Below are positions 26,187 to 33,721 of a stretch of 64,000 bases of DNA, piece by piece. The DNA lies in contig JBOEHJ010000064.1 in assembly GCA_050633905.1 (NCBI GenBank), forward strand, positions 56,289-120,288, given 5' to 3'. Position numbers and translations under genes: made by a program. Origin of the DNA: JANQPX01 sp050633905. Lineage in GTDB: Bacteria > Pseudomonadota > Alphaproteobacteria > Geminicoccales > Geminicoccaceae. The notes beneath the pieces are model-generated. The model did no database searches, was not told where the DNA came from, and was given only the letters and a program-made list of their open reading frames with translations. Numbering within the stretch: the stretch's first letter is position 1; each line of letters starts with the position of its first letter.

Positions 26187-27758
26187 TTAGATCTCGTTCT
26201 TGCCCATCTGCTCGGCGATGTAGTCGGCCTGGCGGAGGGCCAGTGCGACGATGGTCAAGGTCGGGTTTTCGGCTGCACCGGTCGTGAACACGCTGCCATC
26301 ACTGACAAAGAGGTTCTGGATGTCGTGGGTCTGGCCCCATTTGTTGACCACGCCATCTTCCGGCTTTTCGGACATGCGATTGGTGCCGAGATTATGAGTT
26401 GATGGGTAAGGCGGCGTGTGGTGGGTCCATTTCGCCCCGACCGCATCATAGACAGCACTGCCCTGCTTGTAAGCATGGTCGCGCATGGCAATGTCGTTGG
26501 GGTGGTCAGTGAAGGTGACCTTTGGCGCCGGCAAGCCATGGGCATCCTTGAGCTCGGGATCGAGTTCGACCCGGTTGCTCTCTTGAGGCATATCCTCGCC
26601 AACGATCCACATACCCGCCATATGCGCGTAGTCATCCATCTTGGCGGCAAAGTCGCGGCCCCAGTCACCTGGCTCCAGAAACGCCGCCATAAACGGCAAG
26701 CCTAGGGACAAGGTCTCAAGCTCATAACCGCCGACGAACCCACGGGACGTATCATGCCGGCTCTCATCGGTAATGATGCCGGCCATGGTGGTCCCTCGGA
26801 ACATGTTCACCGGCTCTTCGAAACCGGCATAGACCGAGCCGGTCATGTGACGCATATAGTTCTTGCCGACCTGCCCCGATGAATTGGCCAGACCATCGGC
26901 GAATTTCGAGGAGGCCGAATTCAGAAGAAGCCTCGGGCTCTCGATCGAGTTACCGGCAATGCAGACAACCCGCGCGCGCTGGAAATGTTGATTGCCCTCA
27001 GCATCGGCATAGAGCACGCCGGTGACTTTGCCGGTCTCGTCATGCTGGACCTGCAGCGCCTGACTTTCTGGGCGAAGCTCGAAGTGATCGGTTTCTTCCG
27101 CCTTCGGAATTTCCGAATAGAGCGTCGACCATTTCGCGCCCATCTTGCAGCCCTGAAAACAGAAACCAAGCTGCTGGCATGACGTACGGTCGTCGCGGTC
27201 TCTCGAATTGATGGCCATGCGGCCGGTATGGCAATCCTCGTAGCCAACCTTCATCGCACCATTATACATGACCTTGAAATTATTATTGCCCGGCAGTCCT
27301 GGGATGTCATTGGTACGCGTAACACCGAGCTTGAATTCGGCCTTATCGTAGTAAGGCTCAAGGTCGGCAAGGGTAAGCGGCCAGTCCAACAGGCTTGCGC
27401 CGTCGACCTCACCATATTCAGTCAGCGTTCGAAACTCATGGTCCTGGATGCGCAGCGATGCGCCTGCCCAATGGGTGGTGCTGCCACCAACTGTTTTGCA
27501 GATCCAAGCAGGCAGGCCTGGAAAATCTTGGGCAACCCGCCAGTCACCCGCTGTCGATCGCGGATCTAACCAGGCAAGCTGGAGGAATGACGACCATTCG
27601 TCATTCAGATAAGTATCGGTGCTTTGCCGCGCTCCTGCCTCAAGCATCACCACATCGATGCCACGCTCGGCAAGCTCGTGACCGAGCGAACCGCCGCCAG
27701 CGCCGGAGCCGATGATGACAACCACACTGTCGTCGTTTAATTCGTATGTCTTAGCCAT
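26187..27758 (-). CDS. GMC-family FAD-dependent oxidoreductase, large subunit of a sugar dehydrogenase type
   Basis: A 523-residue flavoprotein. The FAD Rossmann motif IIGSGAGGGSLGHELA is at about 15-30, with the ribose-binding glutamate at E40. The C-terminal GMC signature HNLGTNRMSE and the segment SDGSVFTTGAAENPTLTIVA are present, including the conserved active-site histidine. A cysteine cluster C-Q-Q-L-G-F-C-F-Q-G-C lies mid-protein, as in gluconate/sorbitol-type dehydrogenases. It has no signal peptide; its Tat-type partner, encoded just upstream, is likely to carry it across the membrane. Related pairs oxidise gluconate, 2-ketogluconate, fructose or the C3 of glucosides. A terminator follows. 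Confidence 0.87.
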   Translation of the reverse strand: MAKTYELNDDSVVVIIGSGAGGGSLGHELAERGIDVVMLEAGARQSTDTYLNDEWSSFLQLAWLDPRSTAGDWRVAQDFPGLPAWICKTVGGSTTHWAGASLRIQDHEFRTLTEYGEVDGASLLDWPLTLADLEPYYDKAEFKLGVTRTNDIPGLPGNNNFKVMYNGAMKVGYEDCHTGRMAINSRDRDDRTSCQQLGFCFQGCKMGAKWSTLYSEIPKAEETDHFELRPESQALQVQHDETGKVTGVLYADAEGNQHFQRARVVCIAGNSIESPRLLLNSASSKFADGLANSSGQVGKNYMRHMTGSVYAGFEEPVNMFRGTTMAGIITDESRHDTSRGFVGGYELETLSLGLPFMAAFLEPGDWGRDFAAKMDDYAHMAGMWIVGEDMPQESNRVELDPELKDAHGLPAPKVTFTDHPNDIAMRDHAYKQGSAVYDAVGAKWTHHTPPYPSTHNLGTNRMSEKPEDGVVNKWGQTHDIQNLFVSDGSVFTTGAAENPTLTIVALALRQADYIAEQMGKNEI

Positions 27759-27775
27759 GGTTCGATCCCTCCCCG

Positions 27776-28417
27776 TTAAGCGTCTTGTGCCGGCGGACTT
27801 GCCTCTTTGGGCGGTGCCGGCAACCAGGAAAGATCATCGAACCCCCGGAACAGGTAACCGCCCTCTTCGTAAGAAGCGCCCTGATAACCGAAGATCTTCC
27901 AGACCTCTTGCGAGTTATAGAAAACATTGACCATCTGCCCGCGCACTGCCTGAAAGAAGGCGGGATCTTCCGAGCTGGCTTCAGCTTCCAGAGCGGCCTC
28001 CTTGGCGTCTTCATCGAGATCGGCGAAGGATCCTCCCGCCGCCTCGTTCAATCGAGCAACGCCGTCTTTGTAAAGAGCCAGGCCTGCCTCTGGATCATCA
28101 GCACCCGCAACCGCGCCATCGAGGGACTTGATCACCTCGGCATAATGAACGTCACCCACTTTTTCGTGGGGATAGAGCGCCCTGGTCATCTGCAGCAACG
28201 TGCTGGCGATGTCGTCGTCGAAAGCTTCGAACTCCATCGCCCAGGCCTTGCCAGATCCAACCAGCCAAGTGATTCCGGACGCCGTTACCGCATAAGCACC
28301 GGTCGCAGCAAAGGCTGCCTTCAAGACCGCCCTTCGGTCGACGATCAGATGCGATCCCTCGGATTGTCGAAGAGGTGGTGTCTTGTCCACCCGCCGATCA
28401 AGTATCGTGTTCGTCAT
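27776..28417 (-). CDS. Gluconate 2-dehydrogenase subunit 3-family protein with Tat-type signal
   Basis: A 213-residue protein with a late N-terminal signal: DRRAVLKAAFAATGAYAV at about 28-45 has the twin arginines of a Tat signal, though without a full S-R-R-x-F-L-K consensus. The rest matches the small subunit of membrane-bound GMC dehydrogenases, including RALYPHEKVGDVHYAEVI. It would fold with the GMC subunit, encoded 17 bases downstream, and carry it through the Tat pore. GGGAGG precedes the ATG. The third, cytochrome c subunit typical of these complexes is absent here. Confidence 0.83.
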   Translation of the reverse strand: MTNTILDRRVDKTPPLRQSEGSHLIVDRRAVLKAAFAATGAYAVTASGITWLVGSGKAWAMEFEAFDDDIASTLLQMTRALYPHEKVGDVHYAEVIKSLDGAVAGADDPEAGLALYKDGVARLNEAAGGSFADLDEDAKEAALEAEASSEDPAFFQAVRGQMVNVFYNSQEVWKIFGYQGASYEEGGYLFRGFDDLSWLPAPPKEASPPAQDA

Positions 28418-28545
28418 CACCTAGCCTCCCTTATAGCCTCACCTATGACACTCGCGACCCGACGTTTCGGATTGCTCGCAAGCATCGTCAACCTGTTCTC
28501 ATGGTGCGCATCGAAAATCCCGGCGGCATCGCGCCATACAAAAAG

Positions 28546-28941
28546 TCAGGTGTAACGTCCATGACGCTGCAGCATTTCGATCTTGTAACCATCGGGATCC
28601 TGGACGAAGAAGAACTTCGCCATCAAGCTGCCGTCTCGGAAGAATTCCTTAATGTCAGCGGGCTCCAGGCCGGCTGATTTGAACCGCGCATGCTCACCGT
28701 CTAGATCGTCGACGGCAAAGGCGATATGCCCATAAGCATCGCCATGCTCATAAGGCTGCTCCCGACCTTCATTCCAGGTCAGCTCCACCTCGAAGTCGAT
28801 TTCCGGATTGCGCAGATAGACCAGCGTAAAGCCGTCAAAATCAAACCGATCGGCAACGTCCAGATCGAATGCCTTTTTGTAGAAGTCGATTGACTTTCCA
28901 AGATCCAACACACGGACCATCATGTGGATGGCCTTCGCCAT
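28546..28941 (-). CDS. Glyoxalase I-like VOC protein
   Basis: A 131-residue protein of glyoxalase I length, with HMMVRVLDLGKSIDFYKKAF at the start. The four metal-ligand positions are all present: His in IHMMVRV, Glu in FEVEL, His in YGHIAFAV and Glu in YKIEML. That set fits lactoylglutathione lyase or a close relative. GGGAG lies before the ATG. It stands alone between the GMC pair and the dipeptidase operon. Confidence 0.85.
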   Translation of the reverse strand: MAKAIHMMVRVLDLGKSIDFYKKAFDLDVADRFDFDGFTLVYLRNPEIDFEVELTWNEGREQPYEHGDAYGHIAFAVDDLDGEHARFKSAGLEPADIKEFFRDGSLMAKFFFVQDPDGYKIEMLQRHGRYT

Positions 28942-29089
28942 TCAAGCACTCCCTTGTCTGCTCTCGCACTGGGCCATTAACGACCTCATGCAAACAAGCT
29001 AACCGAGGAGCAGAAACTCGTCCAGTGATGGTTCACCTGTCGAGTAATGTCCCGAATTGCGCGGCACCAAGCTACAGCCAAAGCGCGCG

Positions 29090-30163
29090 TCAAGCGCCCC
29101 AGGTTTTCCGCAAAACGCGCAGCCAGTTCCGATAACAGATCTTTTCGATCAGCGGCTCGCCATAGCCATGATCTCGCATGGCAGCAACCAGTTTGGGCAA
29201 GCCATCCACCGCCTTGATCGCCTTTGGGATCATTGCGCCATCGAAATCCGAGCCCAAGCCGACCCGATCTTCGCCCAGATGTTCGAGCAAATGATCCAGG
29301 TGGCGCAGCATCACCTCAAAAGGTGTGGCCGCATTATTCTCTCCGTCTTCGCGCAGAAAACAGACAGCGTAGTTCAAGCCAACCATGCCGTCGCTTTCGC
29401 GAATGGCGTGCAGCTGCTTATCTGTCAGGTTTCTGGATACAGGGCAAAGACTGTGGGCGTTGGAATGGGTCGCCACCAGCGGAGCATCGGAGCGTGCCTG
29501 GATGTCCCAAAAGCCCTTTTCGTTCATATGGGAAAGATCGATCAGAACCTTCAGATGATTGCAGGCATCGATCAGCGCTTTGCCCGCCTCGGTCAGTCCA
29601 GGTCCGATATCGGGGCCGCTGGGAAATTTGAACGGCACGCCGCAGGCAAAGTCGTTGGGCCTGCTCCAAACCGGACCGATCGACCTCAAGCCTGCCTGAT
29701 GAAGAACCTCAAGAGTGTTCAGATCTGGATCGATCGCCTCCGCCCCCTCGATGTGAAGAGACGCCGCGACCACATCGCCTTCAATGCAGTCTTCGATCTC
29801 GGCGACCGTGCGCACGACCTTGAGCTGACCTTGAGACGCCGCCTCGATCCGAAAGAGGTCAGCAGCCAGGCTCAATGTCGTTGCCTGCGCATCGGCGAGC
29901 TCGGGCGTCGGCGGAAAGGCTTCTTCATAGCCGTCGATGGTTCGCTTGACCTGCTGCTTGGCGCGCTTGTCCGATGGCACGAAGCAAGCGAACATCCCGC
30001 CCGCAAATCCCCCTGCCTTCGCCCGTGGCAGATCGAGATGACCGCGATCGACGCCGGCGATGAAGGTTTCGGGGCTCTCATCCGCATTCATCTGCAAACG
30101 CAGCAAGGCATCATTATGGCCATCAAAGACCGGGATCATCTTATCGGTGGTCATCTGGCTCAA
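29090..30163 (-). CDS. Membrane dipeptidase-family (M19) peptidase
   Basis: A 357-residue M19 zinc peptidase. It has the first metal motif FDGHNDALL (H16, D18), the bridging glutamate in SLHIEGAEAI, the histidines in LIDLSHMNEKG and VATHSNAHSL, and the C-terminal GLGSDFDGAMIP with the catalytic-site aspartate. The family cleaves dipeptides and some cyclic amides. It lacks a signal peptide, so it acts in the cytosol. The TTG start overlaps the stop of the upstream dehydrogenase gene (TTGA); ATG at 30154 is an alternative. With the hydroxyproline epimerase in the operon, it may release hydroxyproline or D-amino acids from imported dipeptides. Confidence 0.9.
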   Translation of the reverse strand: MSQMTTDKMIPVFDGHNDALLRLQMNADESPETFIAGVDRGHLDLPRAKAGGFAGGMFACFVPSDKRAKQQVKRTIDGYEEAFPPTPELADAQATTLSLAADLFRIEAASQGQLKVVRTVAEIEDCIEGDVVAASLHIEGAEAIDPDLNTLEVLHQAGLRSIGPVWSRPNDFACGVPFKFPSGPDIGPGLTEAGKALIDACNHLKVLIDLSHMNEKGFWDIQARSDAPLVATHSNAHSLCPVSRNLTDKQLHAIRESDGMVGLNYAVCFLREDGENNAATPFEVMLRHLDHLLEHLGEDRVGLGSDFDGAMIPKAIKAVDGLPKLVAAMRDHGYGEPLIEKICYRNWLRVLRKTWGA

Positions 30164-31089
30164 TCTTTCTTCGCATCCGGCACGATCGGCGCCCCGGTGA
30201 ATGTTTCATAGACCTTGACGAAGGCGGCATCATCGATCCTGCCATGACCGCTTGCAACCGCCATCATCACCAGCTGGTGTGCAGCAGCCGTCATCGGGAC
30301 CGGCATGCCCATGGCTTTCGCGGAATCGAGCACCAGACCCAAATCCTTTGCCCAGATATTGACGGCACTCTTGGGGGTATAGTCATCGTCCAGCATATGG
30401 GGCACGCGATCGGCGAACATCCAGGAACCGCCCGCTGCGTCTTTGATGATCTCGTATAAGAGCTTCGGATCGGCCCCCTGAGCGACACCAAACGCCATGC
30501 CTTCGGCCGCCGTGACCAGATTGACCCCGGCGAGGAGCTGGTTGACCGCCTTGACCGAGGAGCCGATCCCAACCTGATTGCCCAGTCGGAAAATCCGGCT
30601 GGAACAGGCATCCAGCGCAACATCGGCTGAGGCGAAGGCCTTGGCCGAACCCGAGGCCATGATGGTCAGAGATCCCGTCTCCGCGCCAGCCGCACCGCCG
30701 CTTACTGGCGCATCCAAAAGCTCCATGCCCCGCTCGGCTAGACGCTCTCCCAGACGCTTGGCGAAGGCCGCCGGCACGGTGCTGCACATTACCACTGTCG
30801 ATCCCGGCAACAGGGTAGAGAGTGCTCCCTCGTCACCGAACAGTACCGCTTCGACCTGCGCATCATTGACCACCATCAAAAACAGGAGATCGGCGCCGTC
30901 CGCAGCATCCGCTGGGCTTGAAGCCGGCCTACCGCCGTTCTCGTCAAGCCAGACAAGCGCCTCCTTGCGAAGATCGAAACCGGCAACCTCGAACCCGGCG
31001 CGCAAGAGATTGTCGACCATGCCGGCCCCCATCGCCCCCAGCCCGACAAAGCCGATCGTCGGTAACGTCGTCTCACCCGCCTCAGACAT
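30160..31089 (-). CDS. 3-hydroxyisobutyrate/L-threonate dehydrogenase-family protein
   Basis: A 309-residue beta-hydroxyacid dehydrogenase: TIGFVGLGAMGAGMVDNLL binds NAD(P), DAPVSGGAAGAETG is the substrate motif, and the catalytic lysine sits in VKAVNQLLAG. The last segment resembles L-threonate dehydrogenases (LtnD) more than MmsB, but this distinction by eye is weak. TAGGAGA precedes the ATG. It lies between a 4-hydroxyproline epimerase gene and a dipeptidase gene and overlaps the latter by four bases, so the three are one transcript. Its role in hydroxyproline metabolism is not obvious. Confidence 0.83.
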   Translation of the reverse strand: MSEAGETTLPTIGFVGLGAMGAGMVDNLLRAGFEVAGFDLRKEALVWLDENGGRPASSPADAADGADLLFLMVVNDAQVEAVLFGDEGALSTLLPGSTVVMCSTVPAAFAKRLGERLAERGMELLDAPVSGGAAGAETGSLTIMASGSAKAFASADVALDACSSRIFRLGNQVGIGSSVKAVNQLLAGVNLVTAAEGMAFGVAQGADPKLLYEIIKDAAGGSWMFADRVPHMLDDDYTPKSAVNIWAKDLGLVLDSAKAMGMPVPMTAAAHQLVMMAVASGHGRIDDAAFVKVYETFTGAPIVPDAKKD

Positions 31090-31116
31090 CTTTTCTCCTA
31101 CTTAAATGAAAGGCCG

Positions 31117-32115
31117 TTACAAGACCTGAAAACCATGGGCATACGGATCTCTGGAATCAACGAAGATGGTATTCAGCCCGGTCAACCTGGCCCAGCCGGC
31201 AATACTCGGCAGGATCGCCGCCTGGTCGCCAAGGCTGACCGCGCGCTCGACCTTGCCTTCGAACAGACTGCCGATGATGCTTTCGTGAACGAACCCATCG
31301 CCAACCGCGAGATGACCTTTGGCCGCAAGCTGCGCCATCCGCGCCGACGTGCCCGTGCCACAAGGGCTTCGATCAATCCCTTTCTCGCCATACAAAACCG
31401 CGTTTCGGCCATGGGCCTTCGGGTCACGCGCAGCCCCTGTCCACTGGATATGGCTGACCCCTTTGATCGTCGGATCGTCGACATGGGTAATCTCGACCGC
31501 CTCATTCAGCCTTTTGCGCAGGACCGGGCTCAGCCGTTGAATATCGCCCGCAGACAGGCTTTCCAAGCCGGAAAAATTCGGCTGCGGATCAATGATCGCG
31601 TAGAAATTACCGCCATAAGCGATGTCGACCACCAGCTCTCCGAGTTCCGGGCAATCGACCTTGACCTCGGCCATGGCGAGATAACTCGGGACATTGGTTA
31701 TTCGAACATCGGCGATATGCGCGCCATCCCATCGATAGGTCGCCGTGACCAGACCGGCCGGCGTGTCGAGGCTGAGCGTCCCCTCGTTCGCCGGCGTGAC
31801 CAACCCCTCTTCGAGTGCAAAGGTGACCGTCCCGATGGTGCCATGGCCGCACATCGGCAGGCAGCCGCTGACTTCGATATAGATCACGCCGATATCGCAA
31901 TCATCCCGGCAGGGTGGGTATAAGATCGTGCCGGACATGACGTCATGGCCACGCGGCTCAAACATCAATGCCGTCCTGACCCAGTCATGATGATCGATGA
32001 AATCCACGCGCCGCTCACTCATCGTCCGACCGGCCAGCAATGGTCCTCCGCCAGCCACCAGACGCACCGGATTGCCGCAAGTGTGCCCATCAATGCAAAA
32101 GAACGTCTTCTTCAT
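31117..32115 (-). CDS. 4-hydroxyproline 2-epimerase / proline racemase-family enzyme
   Basis: A 332-residue protein with the two catalytic cysteines of the family: C89 in MCGHGTIG and C252 in DRSPCGTGTSARM. The N-terminal FFCIDGHTCGNPVRLV is also diagnostic. The cysteine pair, rather than a serine or threonine at the first site, means racemase or epimerase rather than dehydratase. The segment around C252 is the form typical of 4-hydroxyproline epimerases, which start trans-4-hydroxy-L-proline degradation. The frame is open to 32226; the ATG at 32115 has AGGGGC upstream and matches the family start. It is the first gene of an operon with a dehydrogenase and a dipeptidase. The other hydroxyproline genes are not in the window. 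Confidence 0.9.
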   Translation of the reverse strand: MKKTFFCIDGHTCGNPVRLVAGGGPLLAGRTMSERRVDFIDHHDWVRTALMFEPRGHDVMSGTILYPPCRDDCDIGVIYIEVSGCLPMCGHGTIGTVTFALEEGLVTPANEGTLSLDTPAGLVTATYRWDGAHIADVRITNVPSYLAMAEVKVDCPELGELVVDIAYGGNFYAIIDPQPNFSGLESLSAGDIQRLSPVLRKRLNEAVEITHVDDPTIKGVSHIQWTGAARDPKAHGRNAVLYGEKGIDRSPCGTGTSARMAQLAAKGHLAVGDGFVHESIIGSLFEGKVERAVSLGDQAAILPSIAGWARLTGLNTIFVDSRDPYAHGFQVL

Positions 32116-32534
32116 CGCGCCCCTGACAACTTGTCGGCCCCACGCATAAAAAATGATGGTCACAGTGAACCAACCGCGACCTGATCGGCAAGTCTTGATC
32201 ACGTCACCTGCCACCCTTTTTGCCACCCATCGATGATGGCGCTAGCGCAGACGATATCACCTTCCATTTATGGAAAAATTTCGAGTTGAATGCTAAAAAT
32301 CTGCAAATTTTTCATTAAGCGCGTTCGTTGCAATGCTAATTTTGAAAAAACACTTCAATTAATTCGATTAATCATATGATTTAATTTGCCTTATCAAGAA
32401 TAAGAAGAATGTGGACTGATTAAACAAAGAGGTCAGCAGATTCTCTTTTTTCGCCTATAAAATAATTTACCGTGAGATGTTCAGAGCTATTCTAGCGAAA
32501 TTTCTCGCGTTTTGGTTGAAGAAGGTCGATTTCT
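32116..32534. other. AT-rich intergenic region upstream of the epimerase operon
   Basis: No gene is visible. The segment 32270-32480 is strongly AT-rich against a GC-rich background and contains the palindrome AATCATATGATT at 32370-32381. It should hold the epimerase operon promoter. The sequence AACACTTCAAT here also occurs in the AT-rich end of the window near 63875. Confidence 0.4.
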
Positions 32535-33153
32535 ATGCTCGGTTGTCACTTCCATCGCCTGGGGCTGATCCTGTCCTCGATCGACGCCTTGATCTGTTGT
32601 TTCATTTTCTTTCTGTCCGGACGTTTTTTTTCTGATCGGCACCGGTCAGGTCAACGTCGAGACTTGCAACACTGTCTTGTTGCCGAGTGGCCTGGTCCTA
32701 CTTTGCCTGACGCTCTTTGGCAGCTATCACCTCGATGCTTGGCGGTCTGTCCAGGTGATGGCCAGACACCTGTTCGCCAGCACAATCTGCGGCTCGTTGC
32801 TGATTATCAGCACGCAGTATCTCGTTCTAGGTGACAGGCCGCCCACAACCAACATCGCGTTTGTGCCTCTTGCAGTTGCCTGGTTGCACTCGGTGCCAGA
32901 TTGATCAGCCGACGCCTTAAAGGGCTTCGTTCCAGAATCAAACAGTACGCCTTGATTCTCGGCGCCGGCGAACAGGCCGCCTTTCTCTGGCAAACACTCA
33001 GCAATGGCTTCATGGGTCTGACGGTCAACAGTTTCGTCACCCTGGAGAGGATGGACGGCTCGCTGACACGTTTGTGTCCGCATCCAGAGCAGTGCATTAT
33101 CGACATGCCCGGTGATCTGGCAAGCCTGCTCCAAGCATCGTTGAGGGACAACG
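32535..33153 (+). pseudogene. Frameshifted exopolysaccharide sugar transferase gene (N-terminal part)
   Basis: Three frames read through as one protein: LGLILSSIDALICCFIFFLS (frame of 32535), then after a run of eight T at about 32625 VLLCLTLFGSYHLDAWRS and FASTICGSLLIISTQYLVL, then after 32901 LKGLRSRIKQYALILGAGEQ. This is the membrane region and the start of the nucleotide-binding domain of polyprenyl-phosphate sugar transferases of the WcaJ/EpsB type. The catalytic C-terminal domain is missing, and an IS110 remnant follows directly. The run of T is a likely site of the first frameshift. Confidence 0.65.
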
Positions 33154-33551
33154 ATGGAGTCTTATTGCGGCAATGATGTTTCGTTTGAACCGTCGAGTTT
33201 TTGCGGTGTCGATGGAACGGGTCAGATCGTGCGGGAGGCAACGGTTGCCAGCATTCCCGGCAAGTCTGCGCCCTTTTCGGTCTGACGCCGAAGCGCTACC
33301 AGCCCGGCGAGAAGGAGGTGAGTGGTCGGATCTCCAAGATTAGTGATCGCGGCTTGCCCATGGCGCTGTACGAGGCAGCGCACATTATTCTAACCAGACC
33401 GGTAAAAACAGGAGCTCTCAAGAGCTGGGCCATGCGCCTGGCAGCATGCGCCGGCAAGAATAAGACTACAGAACAGAGAGTTTGGCGACAGGATCAAAGC
33501 TCAACAAGAGGGTGGACCAATCATCGCCCGTTACAAAAGAGCATTTCCTAG
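33154..33551 (+). mobile_element. IS110-family transposase remnant with an internal deletion
   Basis: The first 33 codons (ATG at 33154; SYCGNDVSFEPSS, then VDGTGQIVREATVAS) match the N-terminus of IS110 transposases, where G-L-D-V-S and the catalytic first aspartate lie. Just after, in another frame, comes the C-terminal part: ALFGLTPKRYQPGEKEVSGR, then ALYEAAHIILTRPVKTGALK, typical of the transposase_20 domain. About 200-250 central residues are missing. The element is inactive. It abuts the sugar transferase pseudogene and may have caused its loss. Confidence 0.75.
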
Positions 33552-33651
33552 GCAGGTAGAACCAGCTCTCTTCCCCGCAGGGCCACCCGATATGGTGTAA
33601 GCCTGCCGGGGAGAGGGCTAGCGCCGCGTAATCCTCATCGGGAAATGCTCT
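33538..33651. repeat. Nested inverted repeats at the end of the IS110 remnant
   Basis: Outer arms AGAGCATTTCC (33538-33548) and GGAAATGCTCT (33641-33651) are a perfect 11-base inverted repeat. Inside lies a second pair, CCCCGCAGG (33573-33581) and CCTGCCGGGG (33602-33611), with one bulged base, and inside that CACC/GGTG. The left outer arm overlaps the end of the transposase frame. It could be a small mobile palindrome, a target repeat of IS110, or a structured RNA from the element. Confidence 0.6.
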
Positions 33652-33721
33652 GGGCTCTCCAACACCCGACCTTAACTCTAGGCAGCAGGGTCAGATATGG
33701 AAGATTCGATGATATAATATC

